A stretch of 64,000 nt of DNA from Entoloma clypeatum (GCA_963565915.1 OY751487.1:4960001-5024000), one strand, 5' to 3'. Shown: positions 1 through 11,316, counted from the first letter of the stretch. The notes: generated by a model not told the origin, from the sequence alone. Translations and numbers: made by a program.

Positions 1-694
1 GAAGGGATTAAAATGATTTATATATCATAACTCAGTGCATCAGGAAAACCCTGATTGGTAAAATTCGTGTCAGTGGACATCCACCGGACCAAATGGAAGA
101 TCAGGTCATCAGATGGACCACTTGCTGCTTCAATGGACACACTGAGGTTCAAGTATTTATCAAATGTAAATATGCTGGCATACTATTATGAGAGGCTCTT
201 GTCAATGGTCTTCAGTGGTGCACTCTTGGACGTGATAGTATATCAATTGACTCATAATTACACCTGTAAAAATATACAGAAGATTTGGAGCTCAAATGAT
301 CTATGATAATTAGATGAAGTGCCACAAGAAAATTGCAAGACTCAATGTAACAGGCTGGTGTACAAAATCGGCAATGCAATATTAGTTTGGGGTCCTGCCA
401 GACACACCGCCGTGGAGAAAGGCACTTGCTAGCAGTACTACTGGTCCCTACCTATTGAATGAAAAAGAGGTAAGGTTAATGTGAAGCTTTCCACCACTTG
501 CATTGCCAACACCTTCCACACAACCCACTCCAAGATGCATCCGACTCCGTTGCGAGATATTGGACAGGGGGCAAAGGTGTCCCTGCTGAGCATTGTGACT
601 GCGTTGTGGGTGTTGCAACGAAGGTTGACCAAGTGGGCAGGACTCGGCCCCAGTTAAAATGTTCATGCACATGGTTTGCATTTGGTTTGGAGAC
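1..694. other. Sequence without a recognisable gene
   Basis: No open frame here resembles a known family. Short frames on both strands at about 440-770 overlap one another and show no domain motif. The last five bases (690-694, GAGAC) are the target-site duplication of the LTR element that begins at 695; its partner GTCTC lies at 39958-39962. Confidence 0.5.
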
Positions 695-1082
695 TGTTAT
701 GCTTAACAAACTGTTCCAAGGTTCGGGCAGAGTATGCAGGAAGTGGAAAGGCGAAGAGCAAAGTGATTGCTAAATCTAAGGAATGTAGCTATGGTACATG
801 GGGTTTATATAGTACTGGCTACAAGCGGTAGCGAGTGAGTCAGTAGCTGCAGAAGGCAGTGCGGATGAGTCAGTAACTGCGGAAAGGCAGTGCGAAGTGA
901 GTCAGACGACTGCGGACTGAGTAATCCCTACTGCGGAGTGCGAGTCAGCGCGGGAGCGAAGTATACTAGAGGAGAATGGTAGAGTAAAGGTAAATGAATA
1001 AGCGGTCCGATGAGTCAAAGAAATGATGAAGGTACAATGCAAGGGAAAAGTGCGTAACATACAAACCGGTAAGTCCATAACA
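695..1082 (-). repeat. 3' LTR of the A3 Ty3 element (388 bp)
   Basis: The LTR reads TGTTATGGAC...GCATAACA on the minus strand, with the inverted termini TGTTA/TAACA typical of this family. It matches the LTR at 39963-40350 in length and layout. It contains several TGACTCA-type motifs, a TATATAA box and the AGATTTAGCAA segment proposed below as self-primer. Confidence 0.88.
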
Positions 1083-1116
1083 TGTTCCCCTCCTCAAGCT
1101 CTGTGTCCTCACAGAG

Positions 1117-1479
1117 TCATTGTCCCCATCCTCCGGCATCGTCGTTGTTTGTCCAGGAGCCATTCTCCTTGAGGCTCCAATCGTCTATTAGCTCTTTGTT
1201 GATGGCGACTGCGAGCTCGAGACTCCGGATGGCTAGTCGCATGCGCCGGTTTTCAACGACCAGCGTACGGGTGTAGTTCCCAAGGATTTGTTTCTCTTCG
1301 GGGGTGGGTGCGACAGGGAGGTCGGATAAAGAATGGAGGCGGATGTGCATCTGTCGATGCAGGATGTCGGCGAGCGAGGCTTCTAGCGCGTGAATCTGGT
1401 CTCTCATGGAGAGGGCTTCACCCATGAGGGCAGTGATGGCGGGGTTGGTTTCAGTGGATGTGGTGGTGGCGGTGGACAT
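1117..1479 (-). CDS. ORFX, conserved accessory ORF after pol (A3 copy, 120 aa)
   Basis: This small protein is encoded between the pol stop and the 3' LTR, the position env occupies in envelope-carrying elements. It has no signal peptide, membrane segment or cysteine motif, so it does not look like an envelope. It is mostly helical by eye: an amphipathic block around residues 19-50 (EALSMRDQIHALEASLADIL) and a second around 65-100, with a Ser/Thr-rich N terminus and a Gly/Trp-containing C terminus. Copies at 9306, 11786, 36379 and 42348 (minus) keep the same core and differ mainly at third codon positions, which argues for selection on the protein. I do not recognise a family; a capsid accessory or a dimerising regulator are guesses only. 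Confidence 0.7.
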   Translation of the reverse strand: MSTATTTSTETNPAITALMGEALSMRDQIHALEASLADILHRQMHIRLHSLSDLPVAPTPEEKQILGNYTRTLVVENRRMRLAIRSLELAVAINKELIDDWSLKENGSWTNNDDAGGWGQ

Positions 1480-1602
1480 GGTGCGGAGGATGTTGGAGAG
1501 ATAGAGGAAGAATGGAGTAGCTATATTGAAGACGGAGTGGAGAACTCGGTGGGTTTTTTGACTGATGAGGTCGATGCTGTTGCTGATTTCAACAGGTGTC
1601 TT

Positions 1603-3631
1603 TTATCGTGGACGTGACGGGTTCTGCCGATGGAAATCACAGATCAAATCTTGAGCATTCTGAACATTAGCTCGCGGTTCCCATGTGTTCTCTTCTGGGC
1701 CATATCCTTCCCACTGGACGAGGTACTGGATCTTTCCGCGGAACTTTTGAGAGTCCAGGATCGTAGACCCATGGTACTCTTCTCGTCCTTCGACGATGAT
1801 CGGATCAGGGGCTGGTTTCTTTTTCTGGATGGCGTACTTCGGAGTTTCATATGGTGACAACAGGGTCTCGTTGAACACAGGGTGAATCATCTTCCAAGTC
1901 TTCGGAAGATCAAGAAGGTACGCGCTAGCTCCTTTCTTCTCTAGGACTTTGAATGGTCCATGTCGGAGTGCATCAAGTTTCTTTGAGGGTTGATCGGTCC
2001 TGATGTTAGTCCCTTCCAGCCACACCTTGTCTCCGATGCGGTAGTCCCGAGATGGACTTCGCCGTGTGTCAACTGTCTTCTTCATCTGATCCTGTGCTTG
2101 TTTCAGCGCAGCATTGGCTTCTTCTCGTGCCTGTTTGAGTTTTTTCAAGAAGTCGTTTGCCGCTGGATTGGTGTCTTCCAACACAAGTTCTCCCTTCCAA
2201 GGATGCAGACCGTAGTTGAGATAGAATGGTGTGTACTTTGTCGCTTGATGTTCTTTGTCATTGTACTGGAACTCTGCGATTGCGATCCATTCCACCCAAT
2301 CATCCTGTAGATGGTTGACAAAGTTTCGTAAGAATGCTTCTGTTTCCTGATGCGATCGCTCGGCCTGTCCATCAGTCTGTGGGTGGTATGCGGTGGACAG
2401 GTTCCTCTTGATCCCTAACATGCGGCAGAGTATCTCCATGAACTTTGCAGCGAACTGTGGTCCCCTATCGCTGATGATCTTCTTGGGGATCCCATGAAGC
2501 TTCCATATCTGATCCCGATAGATCTTGGCTAATCCTTCAGCTGATAGTTCCACGGTTGTCAGAATGAGGTGAAGCATCTTTGAATGTCTATCCGTGATGA
2601 CCAGAATTGCTTTTTTTCCATCAGATTCTGGTATCGGTCCCACGATGTCGATTCCTATGTCTTCCCATGGGTGACTTGGTGCTGCATGGGGATGTAGCGG
2701 AGCATGTCGCTTTTGTTGGTTAATCTTGTTGCGTTGACAAGTGTCGCAACCCTTCACATACTTCTTCACATCATGCAGTATGGTAGGCCACCAGTAGGTG
2801 CGAGTGAGGAGTTCATGTGTCCGGTACTGTCCTGGATGTGCAGCCACTGGTGCATCGTGTGATTCAAACATCAATTCTTGTCGCAATTGTGGATCTGGCG
2901 GGACATAGACTCGTTTGCCTGCATATGTGATGCCGTTTTCCTGTTGATACCAATGAGGATTCTTCTTTAGACCCTGGGCTACTTCTGTCTCCATGCAGTT
3001 TGAACCCTTGATGCATGCAATCCACGGATTTTCGATGGTCGTGACGTTTCCAATTTTGATGGAATCAGATGTTTCACCCCCTTCAAAGAATTGTTTCTCC
3101 GTGAACATCTCCATTTGTACCACATCTTCTGATTCCAATCGCACTGTCCTGTGGTTCGAGTTCCACTTCATACCAGGGTAAGTGTGACAGGATGTCCGCT
3201 TTCGCATTGGTCTTGCCGGGCACATGCCATAATTCGAAGTCATAGTCCTGTAACTTCATTTTCCAGCGTCGCTGTCGTTGATTCAGGTCCTGAGGACGAC
3301 GGAAGTATTCCAGGTTCTTGTGATCGGTCAAGATTTCAAAACGTTCCTTGGCTTCGAGCAGATAGTGGCTCCAATCTTTCAATGCTTCCACGACTGCCAG
3401 AAGTTCCTTGTCGTATATCTCGTAATTCTGTTCGGCCGCGGACATGGTCCGCGACAAGAACACGATGGGGTGCCATTTGTCGTCTTGCTTCTGAGAGAGT
3501 ACTGCTCCAATTGCATAGCCCGATGCATCGGTTTCAACCCTGAACTGTCCCTCTGGTTTTGGTAATGCCAAGACCGGTGCCGATGTAATTGCCCGTATGA
3601 GACCTTCAAAGGCTTGCTGCTCTGTTGGTCC
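1603..3631 (-). pseudogene. A3 pol, C-terminal half: RNase H, integrase, chromodomain
   Basis: Reading leftwards from 3631 the frame gives the end of RT, then RNase H (ETDASGYAIGAVLS; DKELLAVVEAL; DHKNLEYF). An apparent 32-nt deletion near 3146, relative to the A2 copy, shifts the frame within the RNase H-integrase linker. The second frame (from about 3130 to 1603) carries the integrase zinc finger (HPGQYRTHEL...CDTCQRNK), the DDE core (IGIDIVGPIP, SDRGPQFAAK, DGQAERSHQETE) and a C-terminal chromodomain (QYLVQWEGYGPEENTWEP), which places the element among chromoviruses. The upstream half of pol is at 41171-41940. Confidence 0.85.
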
Positions 3632-4001
3632 TGTTACGGACTAACGACTACGGACGTATACGCTTACCTTTTCACTTTTACTCATCGGCCCCCGCTTACA
3701 CATATCGTATTATACTTTATTCCCTTTAGTATACTTCGCTCCCGCGCTGACTCGCTTTCCACAGCTGTCTGACTCATTCCACAGTCAGCTTACTCATTAG
3801 TGCATAGCCTTCCGCAGTCGCCTTACTCATGCGCACTGCCTTCCGCAGTTACTGACTCATTCACTACCGCTCATAGTCAGTACTATATAAACCTCATGTA
3901 CCATAGCTACATTCCTTAGATTTAGCAATCACATTGCTCTTCGCCTTTCCATCTTCCTGCATACTCTGCCCGAACCTTGGAACGGTTTGTTACACATAAC
4001 A
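3632..4001 (+). repeat. 5' LTR of G2 (A1, 370 bp)
   Basis: The LTR starts TGTTACGGACTAACGAC and ends GTTACACATAACA. A TATATAA box lies at 3884-3890. TGACTCAT motifs lie at 3770-3777 and 3853-3860 within imperfect repeats of a GCAG...TGACTCA unit. Related A1 LTRs are at 9712-10081, 12192-12479, 41941-42310 and 55668-56007. Confidence 0.92.
3884..3928 (+). promoter_or_regulatory. LTR TATA box and predicted 5' end of the transcript (self-primer)
   Basis: TATATAA at 3884-3890 is followed 34 nt later by AGATTTAGCAA (3918-3928). That eleven-base string is the exact reverse complement of the bases just inside the LTR (4004-4014). If transcription starts at 3918, the first eleven nucleotides of the RNA could fold back and prime reverse transcription, as established for Tf1 of fission yeast and its sushi-group relatives. 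The start site is inferred, not measured. Confidence 0.6.
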
Positions 4002-4003
4002 AG

Positions 4004-4014
4004 TTGCTAAATCT
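4004..4014 (+). other. Primer-binding site (self-priming type)
   Basis: TTGCTAAATCT begins three bases after the LTR end. A tRNA-primed element would normally show TGG complementary to tRNA CCA here, and none is present. The same site follows the 5' LTRs at 31697, 40350 and (minus strand) 55668, always with the two-base spacer AG. Confidence 0.65.
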
Positions 4015-4061
4015 CGTTAGGTTCGCCCAGAGCGAAGAGAGCAACTACCAGACGAGTCAAG

Positions 4062-4790
4062 ACGTCGCGCTTCTTTGAAGACTTCACCAGTAACCCATTC
4101 AGCACGCCAGAAGCCCGACAGGAGGAGCTAAGTCCTCGAGACAGTATCGATTTTACACTCATCCAGCAGTACATCAGTTCGGAGATCCGTCGCATCCTAC
4201 AGCAGGTGCTTGACGAAGAACTAGACAACAACGAGCATCGCCCCCACGGCGAGATAGCAGAGAGCATCCATCTTGCTCGGCAACACCAGATCGCGTGTTA
4301 CAACGCCTGACAGAACGAACTCGAAAGTCTTCGCGTTCAAGAAGGACCTCAGACAGGTTGGATCACAGAGATCAGAGAGTTTATCGGTGTCCAGACAACC
4401 GTTATCAGAAGATTGATTAGGACGCTCACATCGAGACGTCCCAGAGCCGCATCACCACGTCTTACTCGAAGCAGCAGATCTACGCCCACTTCACCACCGA
4501 CGAGCAACAGACCGAGTACAACCGTTGGGCACGAAACGAGAGACTTGACCCCTTCTCGCAACCAACAGACGCGCAGGAACAGAGATTCCTTAGAGATCTA
4601 CAGAGGAAATACCCCGAACGTTTTGCCACCGATTCCGCCGACGAGTCCCCTGACGAATTTACTTTTGACTCCGCGCAGTCAGATACCGAACAGACGCCTA
4701 GAACAGGGACTGATTTTCAACCCCTACCTGTATCCCGAACCCCATCTTCATCCCAACAATCCGACACCTCTCCTACTCCGCAGGTTCTAG
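4062..4790 (+). pseudogene. ORF0 upstream of gag, decayed copy in G2
   Basis: This frame is homologous to the intact 242-codon ORFs at 40411-41139 and 54879-55607 (minus). Here the start codon position is ACG (4062-4064) and CGA has become TGA at 4308-4310; from 4413 the frame is open to the TAG at 4788-4790. The stop is separated from the gag ATG by two bases (TAG-AC-ATG). The protein has an acidic helical N-terminal half and a Ser/Arg/Pro-rich C-terminal half. I recognise no domain. Confidence 0.65.
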
Positions 4791-4792
4791 AC

Positions 4793-5659
4793 ATGGCAGA
4801 AGCACCGACAGTACAAACAATGGATACATCCAAGATCATCAAAGATCCTGGGATGTTCAAAGACAGACACACCTTCGACGAGTGGTGGAAAGCCACCAAA
4901 TTATACATCAGGTTCCAGAAGGGCCTGTCCGACAATCAGAAAATTCTTGCAGTGTTATCCCGCATGATGGAAGGGTCCGGTAAACACTGGGCCAGCAACA
5001 AGTTAGACGACCTTGCCACCGATGGCGAGAACATCACCTGGTTAGGGTTCTCAGACGACATCGCTACGCGATTCTCTATTGCCAACAAGTCGGCAGCGGC
5101 CAAGGCGAGACTCGAAGTCCTGAAACAGGAGAAACGCACCATCGACGAATTCTTGGACGAATTCGAAGAGCTCTTGAAGCTGTCAAACCTTGGCGAAGAA
5201 ACTGGGAAATACATCCTGGAAAAGAACGTCAACTGCAGAATTTCTGAACAAGTGGCTAGCGATGGCAAGACGTACACTGATTACGCAAAGGAGATCCGAA
5301 ACAAGGGACGACAGATGGAGGGACATGCATTAGTCATCCGAGGGGGTGGCGACACACGCACCGGATCGGGCACCACTTATGGCGGTCAAGGCAAAGCCAT
5401 GGAGATCGATAAAGCAGGAGTAGCCCATTGCTACAACTGTCAGCGCTTTGGTCACCTTGCCAAAGACTGCAAAGCCCCAAAGAAGAAAGATGGTCGTAAG
5501 TGTTTCAACTGCGACCAAGAAGGACATATCGCGCGCAACTGCCGCAAGCCGAAGAAGAACTCTGGAAAGATTAGGAAGGTGTCTGATGGAGATACCGATG
5601 ATGATGAAACCATCACCATAGAGACCGATGAGAAGGATTTTCCCGAAGGGTCCGATTAA
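4793..5659 (+). CDS. gag: Gag (capsid and nucleocapsid), G2
   Basis: Structural protein of 288 aa that would form the virus-like particle and package element RNA. Residues about 20-150 look like a retrotransposon gag/capsid domain (FDEWWKATKLYIRFQKGL; RTIDEFLDEFEELLKLSNL). Two CCHC zinc knuckles follow near the C terminus (CYNCQRFGHLAKDC and CFNCDQEGHIARNC), then a basic stretch and an acidic tail. ATG 4793 lies two bases after the ORF0 stop, so its translation may depend on termination-reinitiation or leaky scanning. The stop at 5657-5659 overlaps the -1 frame that leads into pol. The ORF is intact. Confidence 0.9.
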   Translation: MAEAPTVQTMDTSKIIKDPGMFKDRHTFDEWWKATKLYIRFQKGLSDNQKILAVLSRMMEGSGKHWASNKLDDLATDGENITWLGFSDDIATRFSIANKSAAAKARLEVLKQEKRTIDEFLDEFEELLKLSNLGEETGKYILEKNVNCRISEQVASDGKTYTDYAKEIRNKGRQMEGHALVIRGGGDTRTGSGTTYGGQGKAMEIDKAGVAHCYNCQRFGHLAKDCKAPKKKDGRKCFNCDQEGHIARNCRKPKKNSGKIRKVSDGDTDDDETITIETDEKDFPEGSD

Positions 5660-8600
5660 ACGACGCTAAGTCGCGACCCTTATCCATTAAACGAACTCGC
5701 TTGCCTGGTGCAGCTACAGACAATATAACTTATGTTATCCCTGCAAAGCGAGCCGTTGCGTCAACTAAGATTGTCAAGGGAGATAAACCTCCGAAACGAC
5801 GAGAGATCAAGCTGCAAGCTCAGATCAAAACACGACGAGGACCAAAGGCCATTCGACCCGAGGTTGATAGTGGATGTGAACGCACATGTATCCATCCCAG
5901 AATAGTACACGAACAGAACCTTCCCACACGTGGAATAAAGCCCATATCGATCCTAAATGCGGATGGATCGCCGAACCAACAACAGAAAGCAGAAAAACTT
6001 GCCGAAGTCAAGCTGGACTTAGGAACACACCAGGAAACCATGGAAGCAATGGTATTGGACATTGGGAGAACGGACATGCTTTTGGGACATGACTGGTTGG
6101 TGCACCACAACCCCACAATCAATTGGACGACCGGCGCGGTAACATTCAACCGGTGCCCATCAACATGTCAAACAAAACACTCGGATTTCAGGGTTAACCT
6201 TAATGGTTGCAAACATCGGGTTCGCATGGTGGAAGTACGAGACAAGGACGCGCCCAAGGAATCGGATCAGAAATGGAAGCCCGGAGACCCCATATTGGAA
6301 GCAGTTACTCCCACACCACCTCCCACAACCAAACGACCCTCATACGTTGAATGTTTTGCCCATCTCTTTGAAAAAGAAAACTTCGACAAGATCCCAAAGG
6401 AAAGAGAATGGGACCACGGCATCGAACTTACACTGGACGCACCAAAGGAGCTAGGAGGAAACACGTATCCTATGACCCAAAAGGAGCAAGAAGAACTGGA
6501 TGAATTCATCGATGAAGGCCTGGCAACCGGAAAGATCCGACCATCCAAATCCCCTTATGCATCACCCTGCTTCTTCATTAACAAGAAAGACGGTTCCAAA
6601 CAATTGGTACAGGATTATCGCACAGTCAATAAATTCATGGTTAAGGACAAATTCCCACTCCCACGCATCAACGACCTCTTGGATGTATTGAAGGACGCAG
6701 TCTACTTCAACAAAATGGACATCATGTGGGGATACAATAACGTGCGGATCAAGAAGGGTGACGAATGGAAAGCCGCCTTCCTGACCAGCCGAGGATTGTT
6801 TGAACCATTAGTCATGTTTTTCGGTCTCTGCAACTCCCCAGGAACGTTCTCTCGGATGATGGCCAGCCTATTCAGGGATCAGATCCGTCGGTGCATCTGT
6901 GTGATTTACATGGATGACATAGTGGTTATTGGTAAAACCAAGGAAGAACTCGCCCGGAACACCGAAGAGATCTTGCAGATTCTGTCAGACAATGACCTGT
7001 TCCTAAAGGAGAAGAAGTGTCTTTGGGAAGTAACAAAATGCCCCATATTGGGATATGTCGTTGGAGAAGGACGTGTTGAGATGGAAACTGAAAAGGTGGA
7101 CACAATCCGGAACTGGCGAGTACCCACTTCAAAAAAGGAAGTCCAGAGGTTCCTGGGATTTGCCAATTTTTATCGACGCTTCATTGAAGGATACTCAAAC
7201 ATCGCAAAGCCACTCACAACACTTACGGGAAATACAGCATTCACATGGGGACCAGCGGCGCAAGAAGCATTTGAAGGTCTCATATGGGCAATCACGACGG
7301 CACCAGTCTTGGCATTGCCCAAACCGGACGGACAGTTCAGGGTCGAAACCGATACTCTTGGCAGTCATGGAAGCACTGAAGGACTGGCGACATTATCTCC
7401 TTGAAGCCAAGGAACGTTTCGAGATCTTAACCGATCACAAAAACCTGGAGTATTTCCGGCATCCTCAGGACCTAAACCAACGACAGAGGCGCTGGAAGAT
7501 GAAGTTACAAGACTATGACTTCGAATTGCGACATGTACCTGGGAAGACAAACGCGAAAGCAGACATCCTGTCACGTTTACCTTGGTATGAGACAGAACTC
7601 GAGCCGCAGGACAGCGACCAAATGCTCAAGGAGGGGCTATTTTTGAAACGATTGGAATCAGAAGATGTGATACAAATGGAGATGTTCACGGAGGAACAAT
7701 TCTTTGAAGGGGGTGAAACATCTGATTCCATCAAAATCGGAAACATCACAACCATTGAAAACCCATGGATCACACGCATCAAGGCCTCGAATCGCATGGA
7801 GACAGAAGTAGCCCAGGGTCTGAAGAAGAATCCTCACTGGTACCAGCAGGAAAATGGCATCATCTACGCAGGAGAACGAGTCTATGTTCCACCAGACCCA
7901 CAATTGCGCCAAGAACTGATGTTTGAAGCGCACGACGCACCAGTGGCAGGACACCCAGGACAATATCGAACACATGAACTCCTCACTCGCACCTACTGGT
8001 GGCCCGCCATCTTACATGACGTAAAGAAGTATGTGAAAGGTTGTGACACCTGTCAACGTAACAAGATCAGCCACCAAAGGAGACACGCCCCTCTACACCC
8101 TAACGCCGCGCCAAGTCAACCATGGGAAGACATAGGGATTGACGTCGTGGGACCGATACCAGAATCTGATGGGAAGAACGCAATTCTGGTCATCACGGAC
8201 AGACATTCAAAGATGCTTCATCTCATCCCGACAACCATGGAACTATCGGCTGAAGGATTAGCCAAGATCTATCGGGACCAGATATGGAAGCTTCATGGGA
8301 TCCCTAAGAAGATCATTAGTGACAGAGGACCACAGTTCGCCGCGAAGTTCATGGAGATACTTTGCCGCATGTTGGGAATCAAGAGAAACCTGTCCACTGC
8401 GTACCATCCACAAACTGATGGACAAGCCGAACGATCGCATCAGGAAACCGAGGTGTTCTTATGAAACTTTGTCAACCATCTACAAGATGATTGGGCGGAA
8501 TGGATCGCAATCGCAGAATTCCAGTACAATGACAAAGAACATCAAGCGACAAAGTACACACCATTCTATCTCAACTATGGTCTGCATCCTTGGAAGGGAG

Positions 8601-9188
8601 AACTTGTGTTGGAAGACACCAATCCAGCGGCAAACGACTTCTTGAAAAAACTCAAAACAGGCACGAGAAGAAGCCAACGCAGCACTGAAACAGGCCCAGG
8701 ATCAGATGAAGAAGACAGTTGACACACGACGAAGCCCGTCTCGGAATTACCGCAATGGAGACAAGGTGTGGCTGGAAGGGACTAACATCAGGACTGATCG
8801 TCCCTCAAAGAAACTTGACGCCCTCCGACACGGACCGTTCAAAGTCCTAGAGAAGAAAGGAGCTAGCGCATACCGTCTTGATCTTCCCAAAACCTGGAAG
8901 ATGATCCACCCTGTGTTCAACGAGACCCTGTTATCGCCATACAAAACCCCGAAGTATGCCATTCAGAAAAAGAAGCCAGCCCCTGATCCGATCATTGTCG
9001 AAGGACGAGAAGAATACCATGTCTCCACGATCCTGGACTCTCGGAAATTCCATGGAAAGATCCAGTACCTTGTCCAATGGGAAGGGTATGGCCCAGAAGA
9101 GAACACGTGGGAACCTCGGACTAATGTTCAGAACGCTCAAGACTTGATCCGAGATTTTCATCGGCAAAATCCATCGCGTCCACGATAA
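5632..9188 (+). pseudogene. pol: Pol polyprotein of G2: protease, RT, RNase H, integrase, chromodomain
   Basis: Pol is in the -1 frame relative to gag and is open from 5632, a 28-nt overlap. No ATG precedes the protease, so recoding is needed. Protease: EVDSGCERT with the later MLLGHDWL strand. RT: VIYMDDIVVIG near 6900. A 122-nt deletion at about 7353 removes most of the RNase H N terminus and shifts the frame. Integrase follows (HPGQYRTHEL...CDTCQRNK; SDRGPQFAAK). CGA has become TGA at 8462-8464 within the integrase core, and a one-base insertion near 8655 shifts the frame again. The last segment (to 9188) carries the chromodomain (YLVQWEGYGPEENTWEP). The near-intact relative is at 42834-54034 (minus). 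Confidence 0.9.
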
Positions 9189-9305
9189 AAGAACAAACTT
9201 TGAGAACCATTTTCCACATCGACTTCTGTCACATCGAGTTCCCCGCTCCAACTCTTCTCGCCCAACACGCTGTTCTTCTTATACCTTTCAAACATCATTT
9301 CTGCC

Positions 9306-9674
9306 ATGTCCAACATCACCGCCGCCTCCACCGATGCTTCCGATATCAACCCCACCATCACCACCCTCATCGGCGAAGCGCTCTCCATGCGCGACCAGAT
9401 CCATGCGCTCGAAACCTCCGTCGCCGACATCCTCCACCGGCAGATGCATATCCGCCTTCATACCCTCTCCGATTTACCAACCGCCCCCACCGCTGAGGAG
9501 AAACTCATCCTCAAAAACTATACCAACACCCTTGCTGTCGAGAATCGACGCCTTCGCCTCGCCGTTCGAGGTTTAGAGTTTGCCACGGCGGTAAACAATG
9601 AACTGATAAAGGATTGGGGTAACCGAGTTGACCCTGCCTGGGCCGATCCAAATGGCAACGATGGATGGGAGTAG
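9306..9674 (+). CDS. ORFX, accessory ORF after pol (A1 copy in G2, 122 aa)
   Basis: An intact 122-codon frame follows the pol stop by 117 bp and ends 37 bp before the 3' LTR. The predicted protein has a Ser/Thr/Ala-rich start, an amphipathic helix over residues 20-50 (GEALSMRDQIHALETSVADI), a proline-containing linker (LPTAPTAEEK), a second long helix (NYTNTLAVENRRLRLAVRGL) and an Asp/Asn/Gly/Trp tail. No signal peptide or membrane segment is visible. It stays open here although pol in the same element has four lesions; that is weak evidence on its own but fits the copies elsewhere. Function unknown. Confidence 0.72.
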   Translation: MSNITAASTDASDINPTITTLIGEALSMRDQIHALETSVADILHRQMHIRLHTLSDLPTAPTAEEKLILKNYTNTLAVENRRLRLAVRGLEFATAVNNELIKDWGNRVDPAWADPNGNDGWE

Positions 9675-9711
9675 GTAGTCTGTGAGGACACAGACCTTGA
9701 GGAGGGGAACA

Positions 9712-10081
9712 TGTTACGGACTAACGACTACGGACGTATACGCTTACTTTTTCACTTTTACTCATCGGCCCCCGCTTACACATATCGTATTATACTTTAT
9801 TCCCTTTAGTATACTTCGCTCCCGCGCTGACTCGCTTTCCGCAGCTGTCTGACTCATTCCGCAGCCAGCTTACTCATTAGTGCATAGCCTTCCGCAGTCG
9901 CCTTACTCATGCGCACTGCCTTCCACAGTTACTGACTCATTCGCTACCGCTCATAGTCAGTACTATATAAACCTCATGTACCATAACTACATTCCTCAGA
10001 TTTAGCAATCACATTGCTCTTCGCCTTTCCATCTTCCTGCATACTCTGCCCGAACCTTGAAACGGTTTGTTACGCATAACA
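9712..10081 (+). repeat. 3' LTR of G2 (A1, 370 bp)
   Basis: This LTR is nearly identical to 3632-4001. A purine tract (GAGGAGGGGAACA, 9699-9711) just upstream is the likely polypurine tract. The LTR abuts copia sequence starting GCTAC at 10082. Those five bases also occur at the homologous position of C1 (minus strand near 12820), so they are the expected target-site duplication of an A1 insertion into copia C2. Confidence 0.9.
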
Positions 10082-11241
10082 GCTACATAGTAAAAGGGAA
10101 AGAAAACCTCGTGTACTGACTATACAAAGCCCTATACGGACTCAAGCAGGCCGCATTAGCCTGGTGGAGGGAACTCAATTCCTCCATGAAAAAGCTTGGC
10201 TTTGTCCGGCTTCACTCCGATGCAGGAGTTTTCATTCACACAAGTACCAAAGGGGAAACTGTGATCGCCGTCATTTATGTCGATGACTCTGCTTTTCTCG
10301 GCACAAACCAGGAATACACGCTGGAAAAGAAGAAGGCCTTCATGACAACATGGGAATGTAGGGACCTAGGCCACCTAGTCCCTGATGGGGAACCAAAAGA
10401 ATTTCTCTCTATCCAAATAAGGCAACGTGGGAAGAGGATCTTCATTGATCAAGTACCCTACCTTGAGAAAATTCTTGCACGCATGGGGATGAACGAATCT
10501 AATGCCACCCATACCCCACTCCCAACGGGCTACAAACCCATGAAATCTGAAGATGAACCCAATGCGGAACTCAGATCCAAGTACCAATCTGTCATCGGAT
10601 CATTATTGTACTTAATGATCGGGACAAGACCCGACATTTGTTTCGCCGTAATCAAAATGTCACAATTTTCCGCAAACCCTACCAAACGCCATTTAGAAGT
10701 GGCAAGGGATATTTGCAGGTATTTGAAGGCAACAAAAAATTACGTGATCATGTACGATGGTGATTCTGGGAAAGGAATCTACGCATTCACAGACTCCGAT
10801 TGGGCGTCAGACGAAAACACCAGGAAGTCCACCACTGGTTACTTCGTATCGCTAGCATCTGGAGCAGTAACCTGGGTTTCATCGGCACAAAAAACCATTG
10901 CCCTCTCTTCCACGGAAGCAGAATACATGGCGCTATCAGATTGCAGTCGCACAGTGACATGGCTTAGAAGCATGCTTGCCGAGCTTGGAATGCAGATCGG
11001 ATCAGTACCGATCTACGGAGATAACAACGGCTCCGTCTTTATCGCATCCAACCCTGTAACTGAGAAGCGATCCAAGCGTATTGACGTGCGATTCCACTTC
11101 GTCAGAGAAAAAGTCTCCGAAGGGATAATTACGGTCGAATTCATTGAAGGAGTGAACAACCCTGCAGACCTTTTAACTAAGAATCTGGGGAAAATCCTCT
11201 TCAACAAGTTTATCCCGTACTTCGGATTGATAAAAAACTAG
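10082..11241 (+). pseudogene. pol: Copia C2 pol fragment: RT C terminus and RNase H
   Basis: The frame reads LYKALYGLKQAALAWW, then the catalytic box VIYVDDSAFLG of Ty1/copia RT, then RNase H with its acidic residues in FTDSDWASD, STEAEYMALSD, YGDNNGSVFI and NPADLLTK. A TGA at 10117-10119 precedes LYKALYG; the same stop is present in C1 at 12788-12790. From 10120 the frame is open to its natural stop at 11241. The gag, protease, integrase and palm N terminus are missing. Confidence 0.88.
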
Positions 11242-11316
11242 GCGAAACAGAGTACCTATATATATATGTGGGAAAAAGCAAGATGTATTTAGAAGTATGT
11301 ACTAAATATGGGGGGG

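Larger units (their letters stand above)
695..3631 (-). mobile_element. 3' half of a split Ty3/gypsy element, subfamily A3
   Basis: On the minus strand this runs from the middle of pol (3631) through integrase, chromodomain and ORFX to the 3' LTR (695-1082). It stops abruptly at 3631 against an A1 LTR. The broken end begins GGACC, the same five bases that end the 5' half at 41936-41940. The outer end is flanked by GAGAC (GTCTC on the element strand), which also precedes the 5' LTR at 39963. The two LTRs are both 388 bp. I infer that 39963-41940 and 695-3631 were one element, interrupted by an A1 insertion and then separated by an inversion. Confidence 0.85.
3632..10081 (+). mobile_element. 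Ty3/gypsy chromovirus G2, subfamily A1, full length but decayed
   Basis: The order is LTR, ORF0, gag, pol, ORFX, LTR over 6450 bp. Both LTRs are 370 bp. The flanks do not match: GGTCC precedes the 5' LTR and GCTAC follows the 3' LTR. Each matches a different interrupted element (A3 on the left, copia C2 on the right), so G2 is a recombinant of two A1 insertions rather than a single insertion. Coding defects are a non-AUG start and TGA in ORF0, and a 122-nt deletion, a TGA and a +1 insertion in pol. Confidence 0.88.

Noticed and set aside
5632..5659. T-TTT-CCC as slippery site of family A
   Set aside because: It does not follow X-XXY-YYZ: after slippage the A-site codon would mispair at its first base.
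3632..10081. G2 as a simple single insertion
   Set aside because: Its flanks GGTCC and GCTAC differ and each belongs to a different split element, so it must be recombinant.
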